Source: Pyrodictiaceae archaeon (GTDB taxonomy: Archaea > Thermoproteota > Thermoprotei_A > Sulfolobales > WAQK01). From it: DNA of 42,511 nucleotides. Within the stretch, counting starts at the first letter, position 1; each line of letters opens with the position of its first letter. The notes below the pieces were generated by a model. It searched no databases and was not told where the DNA came from. It was given only the letters and a program-made list of their open reading frames with translations. This document shows positions 18,751 to 27,740 of the stretch, one piece after another. The translations under genes and the position numbers were made by a program. The stretch lies in the NCBI GenBank assembly GCA_015520265.1, contig WAQK01000031.1, positions 1-42,511 of the forward strand. The letters are read 5' to 3'.

Positions 18751-20300
18751 GGCTGGCAGGCAGACGCCATGTAAATTTCGTAGCCCCTCCTAAGGGCTTC
18801 CCGAGGTACTCCCGTGTCAACAACCCTCTCCCAGGGAAGCTCCCCTTCTAGGGGCAGAGCCTCCACATACCTCTCGACACCCACGCCATGCATCCTCAGA
18901 GCCCTTCTCCACGCCCCTAAACCACCTCCCCCGAGGGCCCAGGACACGATCACCTTGCCCAGCTCAGGACCGCCCCTCGATAGAGCCGTCTGGACCTGGG
19001 CTAGCCTGGGGTCATAGTACTCTACCTCCACACCACGGCGGGCCAGGAGCCTCACGAGCATCCTGAGCCTGTGCCTCACATCGGCCAGGCCCGGCAGCGG
19101 GGCCCACTGGAGCGGCGTATGGGGCTTGGGCATGAAGGGGTTGACCGAGACCCTCAGCCTAAGGCCCTTGGCGGCCTCCGCCACCAGGGAGACCTGCTCA
19201 GCTATCCTCTCGGCCGCGTCGGGAGGCTCGCAGGGCATGCCCACTATATAGTATAACTTGAGTATTTTCATCCCCGCCTCGGAGGCGGCTCGCGCCACCT
19301 TCACTAGAACATCGTCACCGATGACCTTGTTTATAGCCTGGCAGAGGTGAGGATACGGCGTCTCAGGTGCCACTGTGAGCGTTCTCTGCCCGCCCCGGGC
19401 TATGAGGGATATGTGCTCCTCGGACAGGGCGTCGGCCCTCAGGGAGGGGACCGAGACCTCTGCCCCCAGCTCCTCTACCACCAGCTCTAGCAGCTCTCTG
19501 GAGCTGCTGTGGTCTGCGAAGGCTAGGTCGTAGAAAGCCACCTTGCCCACCCTGTTTATCTTAAGGCCCTCTCTAATGATCCGCTCAAGCACGCCGAAGC
19601 TCCTCTCTCGCCTCGGCAGGGTGACGTGGCCCTCCATACAGAACCTGCAGCCCCGTGCACACCCTCTGCCGCTCTCCACCAGGAGGGAGCGTCCCCATAT
19701 GGGTTCCACCTCCTCGCTCTGTATCTGTGCCACCGGGTGGAAAGCCTCGTCGAGGCTCACAACATATTGTCTCTTCACGGGTTTCTGCGAGACCCCCGGC
19801 ACGTAGACGCCGGGAACCCCGGCCAGGGCTTCCAGCATGGCTTTCCTCGAAGATCCTGCTGCAAGCGTGTCCAGAAGGCCGGGCATCACGGGCTCCGCCT
19901 CGCCTACAACTACTGCATCCACCAGGTCCAGTATGGGTGCAGGGTTGGAGGTGGCTGGCGGGCCGCCCACAACTACTATAGGGTCCTCCTCTCCTCTCTT
20001 CCACCTCCAGAGGGGTATGCCGGCTTCATGAAGCATTCTAACCATGGCCGCGTAGTCCAGCTCGTAGTGGAGGGAAACCATCACAACCTGGAACCTTGAC
20101 AAGGGTAGGCCCGTCTCGATGCTTACGGGCGCCCAGTCCTCGACGATCCTTTCAGCAGCGAAGCGCTCATCCATGTTAACCATGTAGTACAGCGTCTGAT
20201 ACGACAGGCTCGACAAGGCCACTCGGTACTGGGAAGGGTAGAGGAGGGCCACCCTGATGAGGCCGGGCTTGTCCTTCACCACAACGTTGTACTCCTTCAC
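18747..20300 (-). CDS. B12-binding-like radical SAM protein
   Basis: 'VESGRGCARGCRFCMEGHVTLPRRERSF' (CxxxCxxC), N-terminal 'RVALLYPSQYRVALSSLSYQTLYYMVN' and 'PIVVVGGPPATSNPAPILDLVDAVVVGEAE'. Confidence 0.9.
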   Translation of the reverse strand: MKEYNVVVKDKPGLIRVALLYPSQYRVALSSLSYQTLYYMVNMDERFAAERIVEDWAPVSIETGLPLSRFQVVMVSLHYELDYAAMVRMLHEAGIPLWRWKRGEEDPIVVVGGPPATSNPAPILDLVDAVVVGEAEPVMPGLLDTLAAGSSRKAMLEALAGVPGVYVPGVSQKPVKRQYVVSLDEAFHPVAQIQSEEVEPIWGRSLLVESGRGCARGCRFCMEGHVTLPRRERSFGVLERIIREGLKINRVGKVAFYDLAFADHSSSRELLELVVEELGAEVSVPSLRADALSEEHISLIARGGQRTLTVAPETPYPHLCQAINKVIGDDVLVKVARAASEAGMKILKLYYIVGMPCEPPDAAERIAEQVSLVAEAAKGLRLRVSVNPFMPKPHTPLQWAPLPGLADVRHRLRMLVRLLARRGVEVEYYDPRLAQVQTALSRGGPELGKVIVSWALGGGGLGAWRRALRMHGVGVERYVEALPLEGELPWERVVDTGVPREALRRGYEIYMASACQP

Positions 20301-21574
20301 TCCTCCACCTCCAGGGACTCCACCACGTACTCCGCCCCAGTCATCCTGTAGAAGCTCCTGGGAGGTACGTCCCTCACCACGACGGCTCCCGGGGCTATCC
20401 AGGAATAGGCACCTATCTTGACCCCCGGCATTATGGAGACGTTTATCCCTGTCTTAACGTGGCCACCTATGAAGGCGCCCAGCTTCCTCATACCGCTGCT
20501 CACCCTGCGGCCCTTAACCGTGACCCTCACCGGTTTGTCGTCGAACCTCAGGTTGGCGGTGACCGTGCCGGCTCCCAGGTTGGCGTGCTCGCACACCACG
20601 CTGTCCCCTATGTAGCTCAGGTGGGAGGCGTGAACCTTCTCCATGACGACGCTGGCCTTCACCTCGACCGAGGCACCCACCCTGGAGCCCCTACCCAGCA
20701 CCGTGTAGCTCCTAATGTAGGAGTTAGGACCCACTGAGGCCCCCCTGCCTATGTAGGCCGGACCTACTATGTAGGAGCCGCTTCTAACCACCGCGCCCTC
20801 CTCCACCACCACGGGCCCCTTGAGCCTGGCACCATCCTCCACCTCGCCTCTCACCTCCTGGCCCCTCAGCGCGTCCAGCTTCCTCCTGTTGGCCTCCAAC
20901 ACGTTCCAGGGCTTCCCCACCTCGAACCACTCGTCGCTGGACAGCTCCACCACAGTCACCCTCCGCTCGCCCGCCATGGCGGTAACCGCGTCGGTTAGCT
21001 CTACCTCGCCCCGCGGCGACAAGCCGACACCTTCCAGGTAGGAGAACACGTCATCACTGAACCTGTAGACCCCGGCGTTCACCAGGTTAGAGGGCTCGCT
21101 GCCTCTAGGCGGCTTCTCCACTATACCCTGAAGCCTCATATCGGGGCTGACACGTAGAACCCCGTAGTCCCAGGGGTTCGGGACTCGCACTGCGCCGAGC
21201 ACGGCGTCGCCTGGAGCATCCACCAGTTTCCGGAGCACCGTCTCCTCCACCAAGAGATCACCGTAGACCACGAGGAAATCGCCCTCCACGAGTCCAGCCG
21301 CCTTCATCAGTGCGTCGCCCGTGCCCAGCTCCTCTCCCTGGTCTACAAGCCTGACGCTGGGTATCTCGGCCCGGTACTCCTCCAGGGCCCTGGCCACGGC
21401 GTCGGCCATGTAACTTACCACGACAACGGCCTCGTCCACGCCCACGCTTCGCAGAGCCTCGAGCGTCCAGACTATGAGGGGTTTGTCGAGGATGGGGACC
21501 AAGGGCTTTGGCCTTGTATGGGTTATTGGCTGCAGCCTCTCCCCCTTACCGGCTGCAAGTATGACGGCCTTCAC
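20297..21574 (-). CDS. Bifunctional sugar-1-phosphate nucleotidylyltransferase/acetyltransferase (GlmU-like)
   Basis: 'MKAVILAAGKGERLQPITHTRPKPLVPILDKPLIVWTLEAL' plus C-terminal left-handed beta-helix repeats. Confidence 0.93.
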   Translation of the reverse strand: MKAVILAAGKGERLQPITHTRPKPLVPILDKPLIVWTLEALRSVGVDEAVVVVSYMADAVARALEEYRAEIPSVRLVDQGEELGTGDALMKAAGLVEGDFLVVYGDLLVEETVLRKLVDAPGDAVLGAVRVPNPWDYGVLRVSPDMRLQGIVEKPPRGSEPSNLVNAGVYRFSDDVFSYLEGVGLSPRGEVELTDAVTAMAGERRVTVVELSSDEWFEVGKPWNVLEANRRKLDALRGQEVRGEVEDGARLKGPVVVEEGAVVRSGSYIVGPAYIGRGASVGPNSYIRSYTVLGRGSRVGASVEVKASVVMEKVHASHLSYIGDSVVCEHANLGAGTVTANLRFDDKPVRVTVKGRRVSSGMRKLGAFIGGHVKTGINVSIMPGVKIGAYSWIAPGAVVVRDVPPRSFYRMTGAEYVVESLEVEE

Positions 21575-22641
21575 GGCTCTTCCCCGCCCAGCCTATCGTG
21601 GAGTATCGTGGCGAACGCTATTAACGCTGCCGCGGCGGCGTAGTCGGTCGATATGGTTATCCCGGGTGCCACGTCGACAACCAGGTCTGCGAACCTGTAG
21701 ATCCCCGAGGGTATGCCCTCCCTCGAGCCTACAAGCACGTTGACTCTCCGCCTCGACTCGACGAGGAGCCTGTAGAGCTGGTCGCCCAGCCTGGAAACAG
21801 GCTCGCCCTCCGGCTCCAGCACTATTATGGTCTCACCCATTCTCTCCCTGACAAGCTGGTAAAGATCCTGGACGTACACCTTTACCCTATGAACCTCCCT
21901 GCCGTAGCTCTTCTCCTGGATTCTGTACCTGGACTCTATCCCCTCGAAGAGGCCGTCGAGGAAGGCCTTCAACTGCTCGGCATCAACCCGGCCAGCAGGC
22001 GCCACTACAAGCTCTCCCACTTCGAAGGTCTGGACCTCCCTCCCGATCCTCCTACCCATCACAGTGGCGGAGTCTATGGGGCCGAGGTAGGGCATGTGGA
22101 CCAGGCTTATTCTCCGGAAAAGCCTGTAGACAGGCCTCTTGCCGGGCTTCATCTTCCTGTAGAACTTGGATCCAGGCACTATGGAGATGAGTGCGAGATC
22201 CTGCACTATCTCCACGAGGACAACCTTGTCCGGGTTGGACAGGTTCACGGAGGCGCCAGTAGCCGTCCTCACCGCGTCACCGACCACCACGTTGACGTCT
22301 ACGCTGGTGAAGCTGTGGCGCCCACGCCTGTTGGTCCTGACAGCGAAGGTTTCATCGTGCCCAATTTTCTTCTTGGCCAGTCCGGCGGCCTTCTCGGCCA
22401 GGACCTTGGGGTCGGGCTTTGAGCACTCCTCGGCAACAATGACCTTCTCCGCCTCGGGCACCCGCTCCTCGACCAGGCGGGCCAGCTCTGTCTTATCGAT
22501 CGAGGGCTCCACCAGGACGAGGCCCTTGAAGCCTCTGGGCCTAGGTGTAACCTTAGCGCCGGGATCCAGCTCTGAGACGTAGCTGGCGCAGGTCTTCTCG
22601 AAGCCTAGCATCGTTGTTACAAGTACGTAGTTGCACTCCAT
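21571..22641 (-). CDS. THUMP-domain RNA-binding protein with SPOUT-like C-terminus (COG1818-like)
   Basis: N-terminal THUMP-like 'ETFAVRTNRRGRHSFTSVDVNVVVGDAVRTATGASVNLSNPDKVVLVEIVQDLALISI'; C-terminal 'INVLVGSREGIPSGIYRFADLVVDVAPGITISTDYAAAAALIA'. Confidence 0.78.
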   Translation of the reverse strand: MECNYVLVTTMLGFEKTCASYVSELDPGAKVTPRPRGFKGLVLVEPSIDKTELARLVEERVPEAEKVIVAEECSKPDPKVLAEKAAGLAKKKIGHDETFAVRTNRRGRHSFTSVDVNVVVGDAVRTATGASVNLSNPDKVVLVEIVQDLALISIVPGSKFYRKMKPGKRPVYRLFRRISLVHMPYLGPIDSATVMGRRIGREVQTFEVGELVVAPAGRVDAEQLKAFLDGLFEGIESRYRIQEKSYGREVHRVKVYVQDLYQLVRERMGETIIVLEPEGEPVSRLGDQLYRLLVESRRRVNVLVGSREGIPSGIYRFADLVVDVAPGITISTDYAAAAALIAFATILHDRLGGEEP

Positions 22642-22719
22642 GCCTTGCCCCGATGGTGTAGAATGCGTGGGACGAATAATAATGTGGGTGGTTCCGGCTT
22701 AGGGATAAGAAACTGCCGC

Positions 22720-23358
22720 CTACCTCCTCTTATACATAAGCGGCGACACGACCACGGCCGGCTGAGGGCCGCTGGGCCCGGGAATCGTCAGTAGCTTCGA
22801 CTTGTAGATCTCCACCTTCCTTAGCGGGTAGATCTTCTTGGCGGCCTCGAAGATCTCCATGGAGAGCTTGCCGAACAGCATGGCCTGTATCAGCTCGTCA
22901 AGGGTCATCTCGGAGGCCCTCTTGGTCACTATCTCGCCCATGATCTTCCTGATCGCCCTCTTTTGCGAGGACTTGCACCTGTAGGATGTGAAGGCTGTCA
23001 CCGTTATCCTGAGCCCGTAGCCGTCCTTGGTGGTCACGTTGAATATGCCCTGAATCTTACTGCTCTTCCTCCTAGTGAGGCTCTTCATATAGTCCCTGGC
23101 CAGCTCGTGGCCCTTGAACCTGGTTTTGGCTGTTTCGCCTTCTACATCGACTATCTGGAAGTACAGCCTAACGTGGACCTGGGTGAAGTCTCCCGTTAGG
23201 TCGTAGAGGGTGGTTTCCAGGACCCTGCCTATAAGCTTCAACGGGTCGTCGGCCGGCGTAGTGCCTACTACGGCCTCGCCGAACACCTTGGGGGCCACCA
23301 CGGTGTACCATTTCTTGAGCTTCCACCTATCCCTACCCGACACCCTTGGCGCTGGCAT
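22720..23358 (-). CDS. rps3ae: 30S ribosomal protein S3Ae (eS1)
   Basis: 'DRWKLKKWYTVVAPKVFGEAVVGTTPADDPLKLIGRVLETTLYDLTGDFTQVHVRLYFQI'. Confidence 0.97.
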   Translation of the reverse strand: MPAPRVSGRDRWKLKKWYTVVAPKVFGEAVVGTTPADDPLKLIGRVLETTLYDLTGDFTQVHVRLYFQIVDVEGETAKTRFKGHELARDYMKSLTRRKSSKIQGIFNVTTKDGYGLRITVTAFTSYRCKSSQKRAIRKIMGEIVTKRASEMTLDELIQAMLFGKLSMEIFEAAKKIYPLRKVEIYKSKLLTIPGPSGPQPAVVVSPLMYKRR

Positions 23359-23371
23359 CCCCTATCACGCA

Positions 23372-23390
23372 CCGCCAGTTTTCCTGGCGG
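23372..23390 (-). promoter_or_regulatory. 5'-leader hairpin of S3Ae mRNA (CCGCCAG-GAAAA-CTGGCGG)
   Basis: Perfect 7-bp inverted repeat, 5-nt loop, 13 nt upstream of the S3Ae ATG and about 26 nt downstream of a TATA-like 'gatattaag' (23411-23420). Confidence 0.55.
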
Positions 23391-23408
23391 AGTAAATAAG
23401 CATTCCCG

Positions 23409-23684
23409 CTACTTAATATCTTGTACGCTCCTAGCCGCCGCACCCATGTGTTCCAAGAGTTCGTCGGCAATGTTCCGCACCGTGTACAGGATCCTGGCGC
23501 CGCCCTCGAACACCATCTCGTAGACCACTTGGTCACCCTCGACCCTCTGCTCCAGGGAGATGCCAGCAGGAGCATCGCGGTCGTCGGGCCTTAGAGCGCC
23601 AGCTACGGCGGCGGCGAGTTTCTCGTCGCCGAGCCGGACTCTGAGGACAAGCCTACCCCTTAATGAGGCACTCCGGCCTGTCAA
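23409..23684 (-). CDS. pcc1: KEOPS complex subunit Pcc1
   Basis: 'VLRVRLGDEKLAAAVAGALRPDDRDAPAGISLEQRVEGDQVVYEMVFEGGARILYTVRNIADELLEHMGAAARSV' classical Pcc1 pattern. Confidence 0.88.
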   Translation of the reverse strand: MTGRSASLRGRLVLRVRLGDEKLAAAVAGALRPDDRDAPAGISLEQRVEGDQVVYEMVFEGGARILYTVRNIADELLEHMGAAARSVQDIK

Positions 23685-24954
23685 CCCTTACCCACCCCTC
23701 ATCCACGGGTTCGGCGCAGGACCAGAAGGTGTCTGTGAAAGCGTGGCCCAGCATGTGGACCTGCTGATACGTCACGTAGAGTCTGCCTCCCTCCTCCACC
23801 ACTAGGGGGTCCCGGCTACCCACTACACCCATAGAGTATAGTATTTTGCGTATCACGGTGAGCGGTGGTCTGCTGGCCCATTTGAACCCCCAGACCCTAA
23901 CCCTCTTCTGTGTATGCAGCTCCTCCAGGAAGCCGGGCTCGCCTGACGCCTTTTCCACTATTCTGGCCACCTGGGGCAGCTTCTCCAAGTAGAGGGAGTA
24001 GAGGTGTGTGTCGGCTGGCTCGCCCATGCAAATGTAGCTAAGTATGGGCGCCACACCCTCGGTGTCGAGGAGGACCTCTAGAACAAGCGCCGCCTCCCTG
24101 AGGTCCCACAGGGTGTTTTCGCCGGTGCCTTTCAAGTAGTAGGACTCCCCGGCCACCAGGTTTTTGAGCTCGCCGCTCCTCCTGGTATACCTGTTCTTCA
24201 TTAAGCCCACCAGAAGCTCGAAGAGTTTAGCCATGTTCTCAGGGGTGTTAAAGTAGTCGTAGGTGGCGTCGGGCGGTATGCCCTTCTCCTCTAGCACCCT
24301 CTCAGCCTCCTCCACCCTGCCGGAGACGCCGGGCACGTAGGGGAGCAGCGAGAGGCTCAGTGCGCGCTTTACAGTCTCCCTGGGAAGCCTGGGGAGGAAG
24401 AAGACAGGCTTAAGCGAATACACCAGGTTGTCCTTAGCCAGCTCCTCGGCCACCTTCTTCTCCAGACCTGTCAGGCTCCTCTGTTCTCCGGAGTCCAGGC
24501 CCAGCGAGTAGGCCGCTATTATTGCCGAGTACTTGGAGCGCGGATACCGCCTAGACGTGAGGGGGTGGGAGAATACCTGGGCCATGAGGGCTGTGGTAGA
24601 GGCGTTCTTTAACACAACCTTCCTGCTTCCCGGGATCCTCTTAACCTCCTTTGAGCCCACGTATAGGTAGGGTGCTTCGCCAAGCTCGGCATCCCCTGCC
24701 ACGGGGAGCCCCACGAGTATCGTGGGCTCGCCCCGCCCCAGCTCCCGGAGCCTGTGCTCGGGCCTGACTATGGTTCTAAGCCCTCCCGCCTCCAGAAAGT
24801 AGAGTACTATGCCAGCCGCGAGGGCCGCGTCGAGTGTGGGTGCGAATCTTATCCTCACGTGGGTTTTACTCCTTATCGCCGTGTTTAGGAGCTCTGACAC
24901 CCTGTCCTGCGCGTCAGGCACTAGGGCTGTCCCATCTATGAAGCCGCTAAGCAT
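23653..24954 (-). CDS. RecJ/DHH-like protein with degenerate catalytic motifs
   Basis: N-terminal 'RIRFAPTLDAALAAGIVLYFLEAGGLRTIVRPEH' resembles DHH motif I without the metal-binding Asp/His set; 'DHH' motif absent; between S15 and Pcc1. Confidence 0.7.
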   Translation of the reverse strand: MLSGFIDGTALVPDAQDRVSELLNTAIRSKTHVRIRFAPTLDAALAAGIVLYFLEAGGLRTIVRPEHRLRELGRGEPTILVGLPVAGDAELGEAPYLYVGSKEVKRIPGSRKVVLKNASTTALMAQVFSHPLTSRRYPRSKYSAIIAAYSLGLDSGEQRSLTGLEKKVAEELAKDNLVYSLKPVFFLPRLPRETVKRALSLSLLPYVPGVSGRVEEAERVLEEKGIPPDATYDYFNTPENMAKLFELLVGLMKNRYTRRSGELKNLVAGESYYLKGTGENTLWDLREAALVLEVLLDTEGVAPILSYICMGEPADTHLYSLYLEKLPQVARIVEKASGEPGFLEELHTQKRVRVWGFKWASRPPLTVIRKILYSMGVVGSRDPLVVEEGGRLYVTYQQVHMLGHAFTDTFWSCAEPVDEGWVRVDRPECLIKG

Positions 24955-25017
24955 AACTGCGCTTCCTCAGGGTTAAAATGCCGGGTACAGTATAAAAGGG
25001 GTTTCCGGCCTGAGAGG

Positions 25018-25470
25018 CTAGAGCTTGGCGAGGAGCTTAGCCTTCTCCGGATCGTACTTCCAGTCAGGCGGCAGCTTGCCAACCCTCTTATAGTACTTGA
25101 CCAGCCTCCTAATCTTGGACTCTAGGTCTATGAGACCCTTCTTGGCGTGGAGATCCTTGGGGTGCTCCTCTAGATGCCTCCTCAGGTTGACGGCCTTCTT
25201 GATCAGCTGGAACAGGTCCTCAGGTATCTCGGGCGCCAATCCGTGTTCCTCGAGGACCTTGGTTATCTTCTTGCCTATCACGTGTTTGGCCAGCGGTATG
25301 CCGTACTGGTCGCGGAGAATTATCCCTATCATGGAGGCAGTGTAGCCCTTCTTCGCCAGCTCCACTATGAGCATCTCGACCTCTTCAGGGCTCAGCCTGA
25401 CCCACTTGGGCGGCCCGATTCTTACGGGCCTCGTGGAGTGCGACTGCCCCTTCTCCCTACGCTTGTTCAT
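25018..25470 (-). CDS. rps15: 30S ribosomal protein S15
   Basis: '[83 protein letters not shown]'. Confidence 0.97.
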   Translation of the reverse strand: MNKRREKGQSHSTRPVRIGPPKWVRLSPEEVEMLIVELAKKGYTASMIGIILRDQYGIPLAKHVIGKKITKVLEEHGLAPEIPEDLFQLIKKAVNLRRHLEEHPKDLHAKKGLIDLESKIRRLVKYYKRVGKLPPDWKYDPEKAKLLAKL

Positions 25471-25518
25471 ACTGCACCAACCCCTTCGTCTCTGGGTCCC
25501 ACTCGCATTCGGGGTTTG

Positions 25519-26094
25519 TTAAAGCTGGGCTCTTTTAATTTTTCTGCTCCGCAGCCACTCGCCCAGCATGCGGAGGGCACGGGCCCTGTGGGAGTACCTG
25601 TTCTTCTCCTCCAACCCCATCTCGGCGAAGGTCCTCTCGTCGCCCCGGGGCACGAAGATTGGGTCGAAACCGAAGCCCTCCCCGCCCCGGGGCTCCCGGG
25701 CTATAATGCCGCGGACCCTTGCCACGAAGACCTCCTCATACGGCGGTATCACTGCTGCCACTGCTGATTCAAAGTAAGCGTCCCTACGCTTCACACCCTC
25801 AAGTAGCTTGAGTATCCCTCTGCACCCTAGAGTCTTGTACACGTAGCTGGAGTAGGGGCCTGGGAACCCGTTTAGGGCCTCGATGTAGAGACCTGCATCC
25901 TCTACTATGAGGGGCTCTCCCAGCTCCAGGTATGCGGCCCGCGCGGCGGTAAGCGCTATCTCTGCAAGGGAGCTGCTCTGGATCTCTAGCTTCGGAACTC
26001 GGGTCAGCTGGACCAGCTCCACGCCGTATTCGGCTAGGACCCTGCTGGCCTCCTCGTACTTGTGCCTGTTCCCCGTGGCGAAGTAGAGCTTCAA
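25519..26094 (-). CDS. XTP/dITP diphosphatase (Ham1/RdgB)
   Basis: 'KLYFATGNRHKYEEASRVLAEYGVELVQL', 'EPLIVEDAGLYIEALNGFPGPYSSYVYKTLG', 'GEGFGFDPIFVPRGDERTFAEMG'. Confidence 0.96.
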   Translation of the reverse strand: MKLYFATGNRHKYEEASRVLAEYGVELVQLTRVPKLEIQSSSLAEIALTAARAAYLELGEPLIVEDAGLYIEALNGFPGPYSSYVYKTLGCRGILKLLEGVKRRDAYFESAVAAVIPPYEEVFVARVRGIIAREPRGGEGFGFDPIFVPRGDERTFAEMGLEEKNRYSHRARALRMLGEWLRSRKIKRAQL

Positions 26095-26753
26095 CCCCCC
26101 CTCATCCTCCGCTCCTCTATATACCTACCTCGCATCCTGATCTCCCTAACCTTGTCGGACACTCTCCCCGCCTCCTGGGGCCCGGCCTCCTCCGCATAAC
26201 CCTCCAAGAACTCCAGGTACAGCTTCCCGGCCAGGCTAGGATGGGTGCTCTCAAGGGCCCTCAGCAAGACGTGGACGTCGACCCCGCGGTCCTCCAATCT
26301 CTCGGACTTGTAGGCCAGGCCGAAGTCTATCAGGACAAGCCGTGGACCCGCATCTATCACGTTAGAGGTCGTGAGGTCCCCGTGGACTATTCCGGCTGCG
26401 TGGAGCTTGGCCACCATCCGGCCGAAGATCCTCATCTTCCTCATAGACTCCTCGGAGGGCTCGACGCCAATCTCGTCCCTGAGGAGCCTCCCCTCCACGT
26501 ACTCTATTACTAGGAGGGCCTCGTCAGGATCAACCAAGAGGACTGCCGGAGCGTTGACGCCTGCAAGCCTCGCATCCACCATTATCCGTGCCTCCCGGAG
26601 TGTCCTGGCAGCCCTTATCCTGCTGTCCAGCACGGGGTGTCGATAGGCCTTCGGCCTTCTCCACTTGAACACAGCTCTTATCCCGGCGAACCAGCCCAGA
26701 TAGAGGTCCGCCTCGGCGCCGCGCCCCACTAGTTGAAGATCTTGTAGTACCAT
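26091..26753 (-). CDS. bud32: KEOPS kinase/ATPase Bud32
   Basis: 'LVGRGAEADLYLGWFAGIRAVFKWRRPKAYRHPVLDSRIRAARTLREARIM', 'GIVHGDLTTSNVI', 'LVLIDFGLAYKSERLEDRGVDVHVL'. Confidence 0.95.
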   Translation of the reverse strand: MVLQDLQLVGRGAEADLYLGWFAGIRAVFKWRRPKAYRHPVLDSRIRAARTLREARIMVDARLAGVNAPAVLLVDPDEALLVIEYVEGRLLRDEIGVEPSEESMRKMRIFGRMVAKLHAAGIVHGDLTTSNVIDAGPRLVLIDFGLAYKSERLEDRGVDVHVLLRALESTHPSLAGKLYLEFLEGYAEEAGPQEAGRVSDKVREIRMRGRYIEERRMRGG

Positions 26754-27733
26754 GGAACCTCCACCTCCTCGGGCCTCCACCTCTGCCTCACCACTGCGGA
26801 GCCGGGGTCTATGGTTATCCCCGAGTTAAGGGCCAAAAGTCCCGTCCATGCGATCATGGCGCCGTTGTCCGAGTCGTACTCTAGCGGCGTTAGGCCTACG
26901 CGTGCATCGTGATGCTCAGCCATTATGCTGACCTTCCTGCGCAACGGGGGACTTGCGGCTACACCGCCCGTCAACAAGACCTCCCGCCTCCTCGTGTGGG
27001 CCAGCCCTCTCTCGGCGGCCTCCACCACCATGCTATAAGCTATCTCCCGTAGAGTGAGGCACACGTCGGCCAGCCTGGCACCCCTCCGGTAGGCCCGCAG
27101 CGCTGCTGTTAGGAGGCCGGAGAAGGAGACGTCCTGCCCCTTCACCGTGTAGGGGAGGTCCAGGATCTCGCGCCCCTCCTCGGCGCACCTGTCGACCTGG
27201 TGGAGTCCCCCCACAACGTAGGGGGGCGCTATGCCCACCTCCCTGGCGAAGACGTCCAGCAGGTTGCCGAGACTTATATCGAGGGTCTCGCCGAAAACCC
27301 TGTAACGGCCCTCGCTGTAGGCTATTATCATCGTGTTGCCGCCAGACACATAAAGTATTATGGGATCCCGGAGCCCCGTGGTGAGCCTACCTATCTCTAG
27401 ATGAGCTATTACGTGGTTGACCGGGACAAGAGGCTTATCATAGTATATGGCCAGGGCCCTAGCGATCGTCGCCCCCACTCTGAGGCAGGGACCCAGGCCC
27501 GGGCCCAGCGCGACGGCCACGGCGTCCATGTCGTGAATGGAGAGGCCTGCCTCTGTCAGCGCCTCCCTGAGAACCCTGGGAGCCTGGCTAGCCATAAATC
27601 TGGAAGCCTCCCTCGGGTGGATGCCTCCCTTGGGAGGCGTGTAGCGGGCGTAGGTGTTGGATAGAATGTAAGGGGGTTTATTGGAGACTATCCCAACGCC
27701 AAAAGTGTGTGCAGTTGACTCTATCCCCAGCAC
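26729..27733 (-). CDS. kae1: KEOPS subunit Kae1 (tRNA t6A threonylcarbamoyltransferase)
   Basis: 'VLGIESTAHTFGVGI', 'PVNHVIAHLEIG', 'PIILYVSGGNTMIIAY'; ORF runs to 27787 but GTG at 27733 starts at the conserved N-terminus and clears the S27Ae stop. Confidence 0.96.
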   Translation of the reverse strand: MLGIESTAHTFGVGIVSNKPPYILSNTYARYTPPKGGIHPREASRFMASQAPRVLREALTEAGLSIHDMDAVAVALGPGLGPCLRVGATIARALAIYYDKPLVPVNHVIAHLEIGRLTTGLRDPIILYVSGGNTMIIAYSEGRYRVFGETLDISLGNLLDVFAREVGIAPPYVVGGLHQVDRCAEEGREILDLPYTVKGQDVSFSGLLTAALRAYRRGARLADVCLTLREIAYSMVVEAAERGLAHTRRREVLLTGGVAASPPLRRKVSIMAEHHDARVGLTPLEYDSDNGAMIAWTGLLALNSGITIDPGSAVVRQRWRPEEVEVPWYYKIFN

Positions 27734-27740
27734 GTACTGT

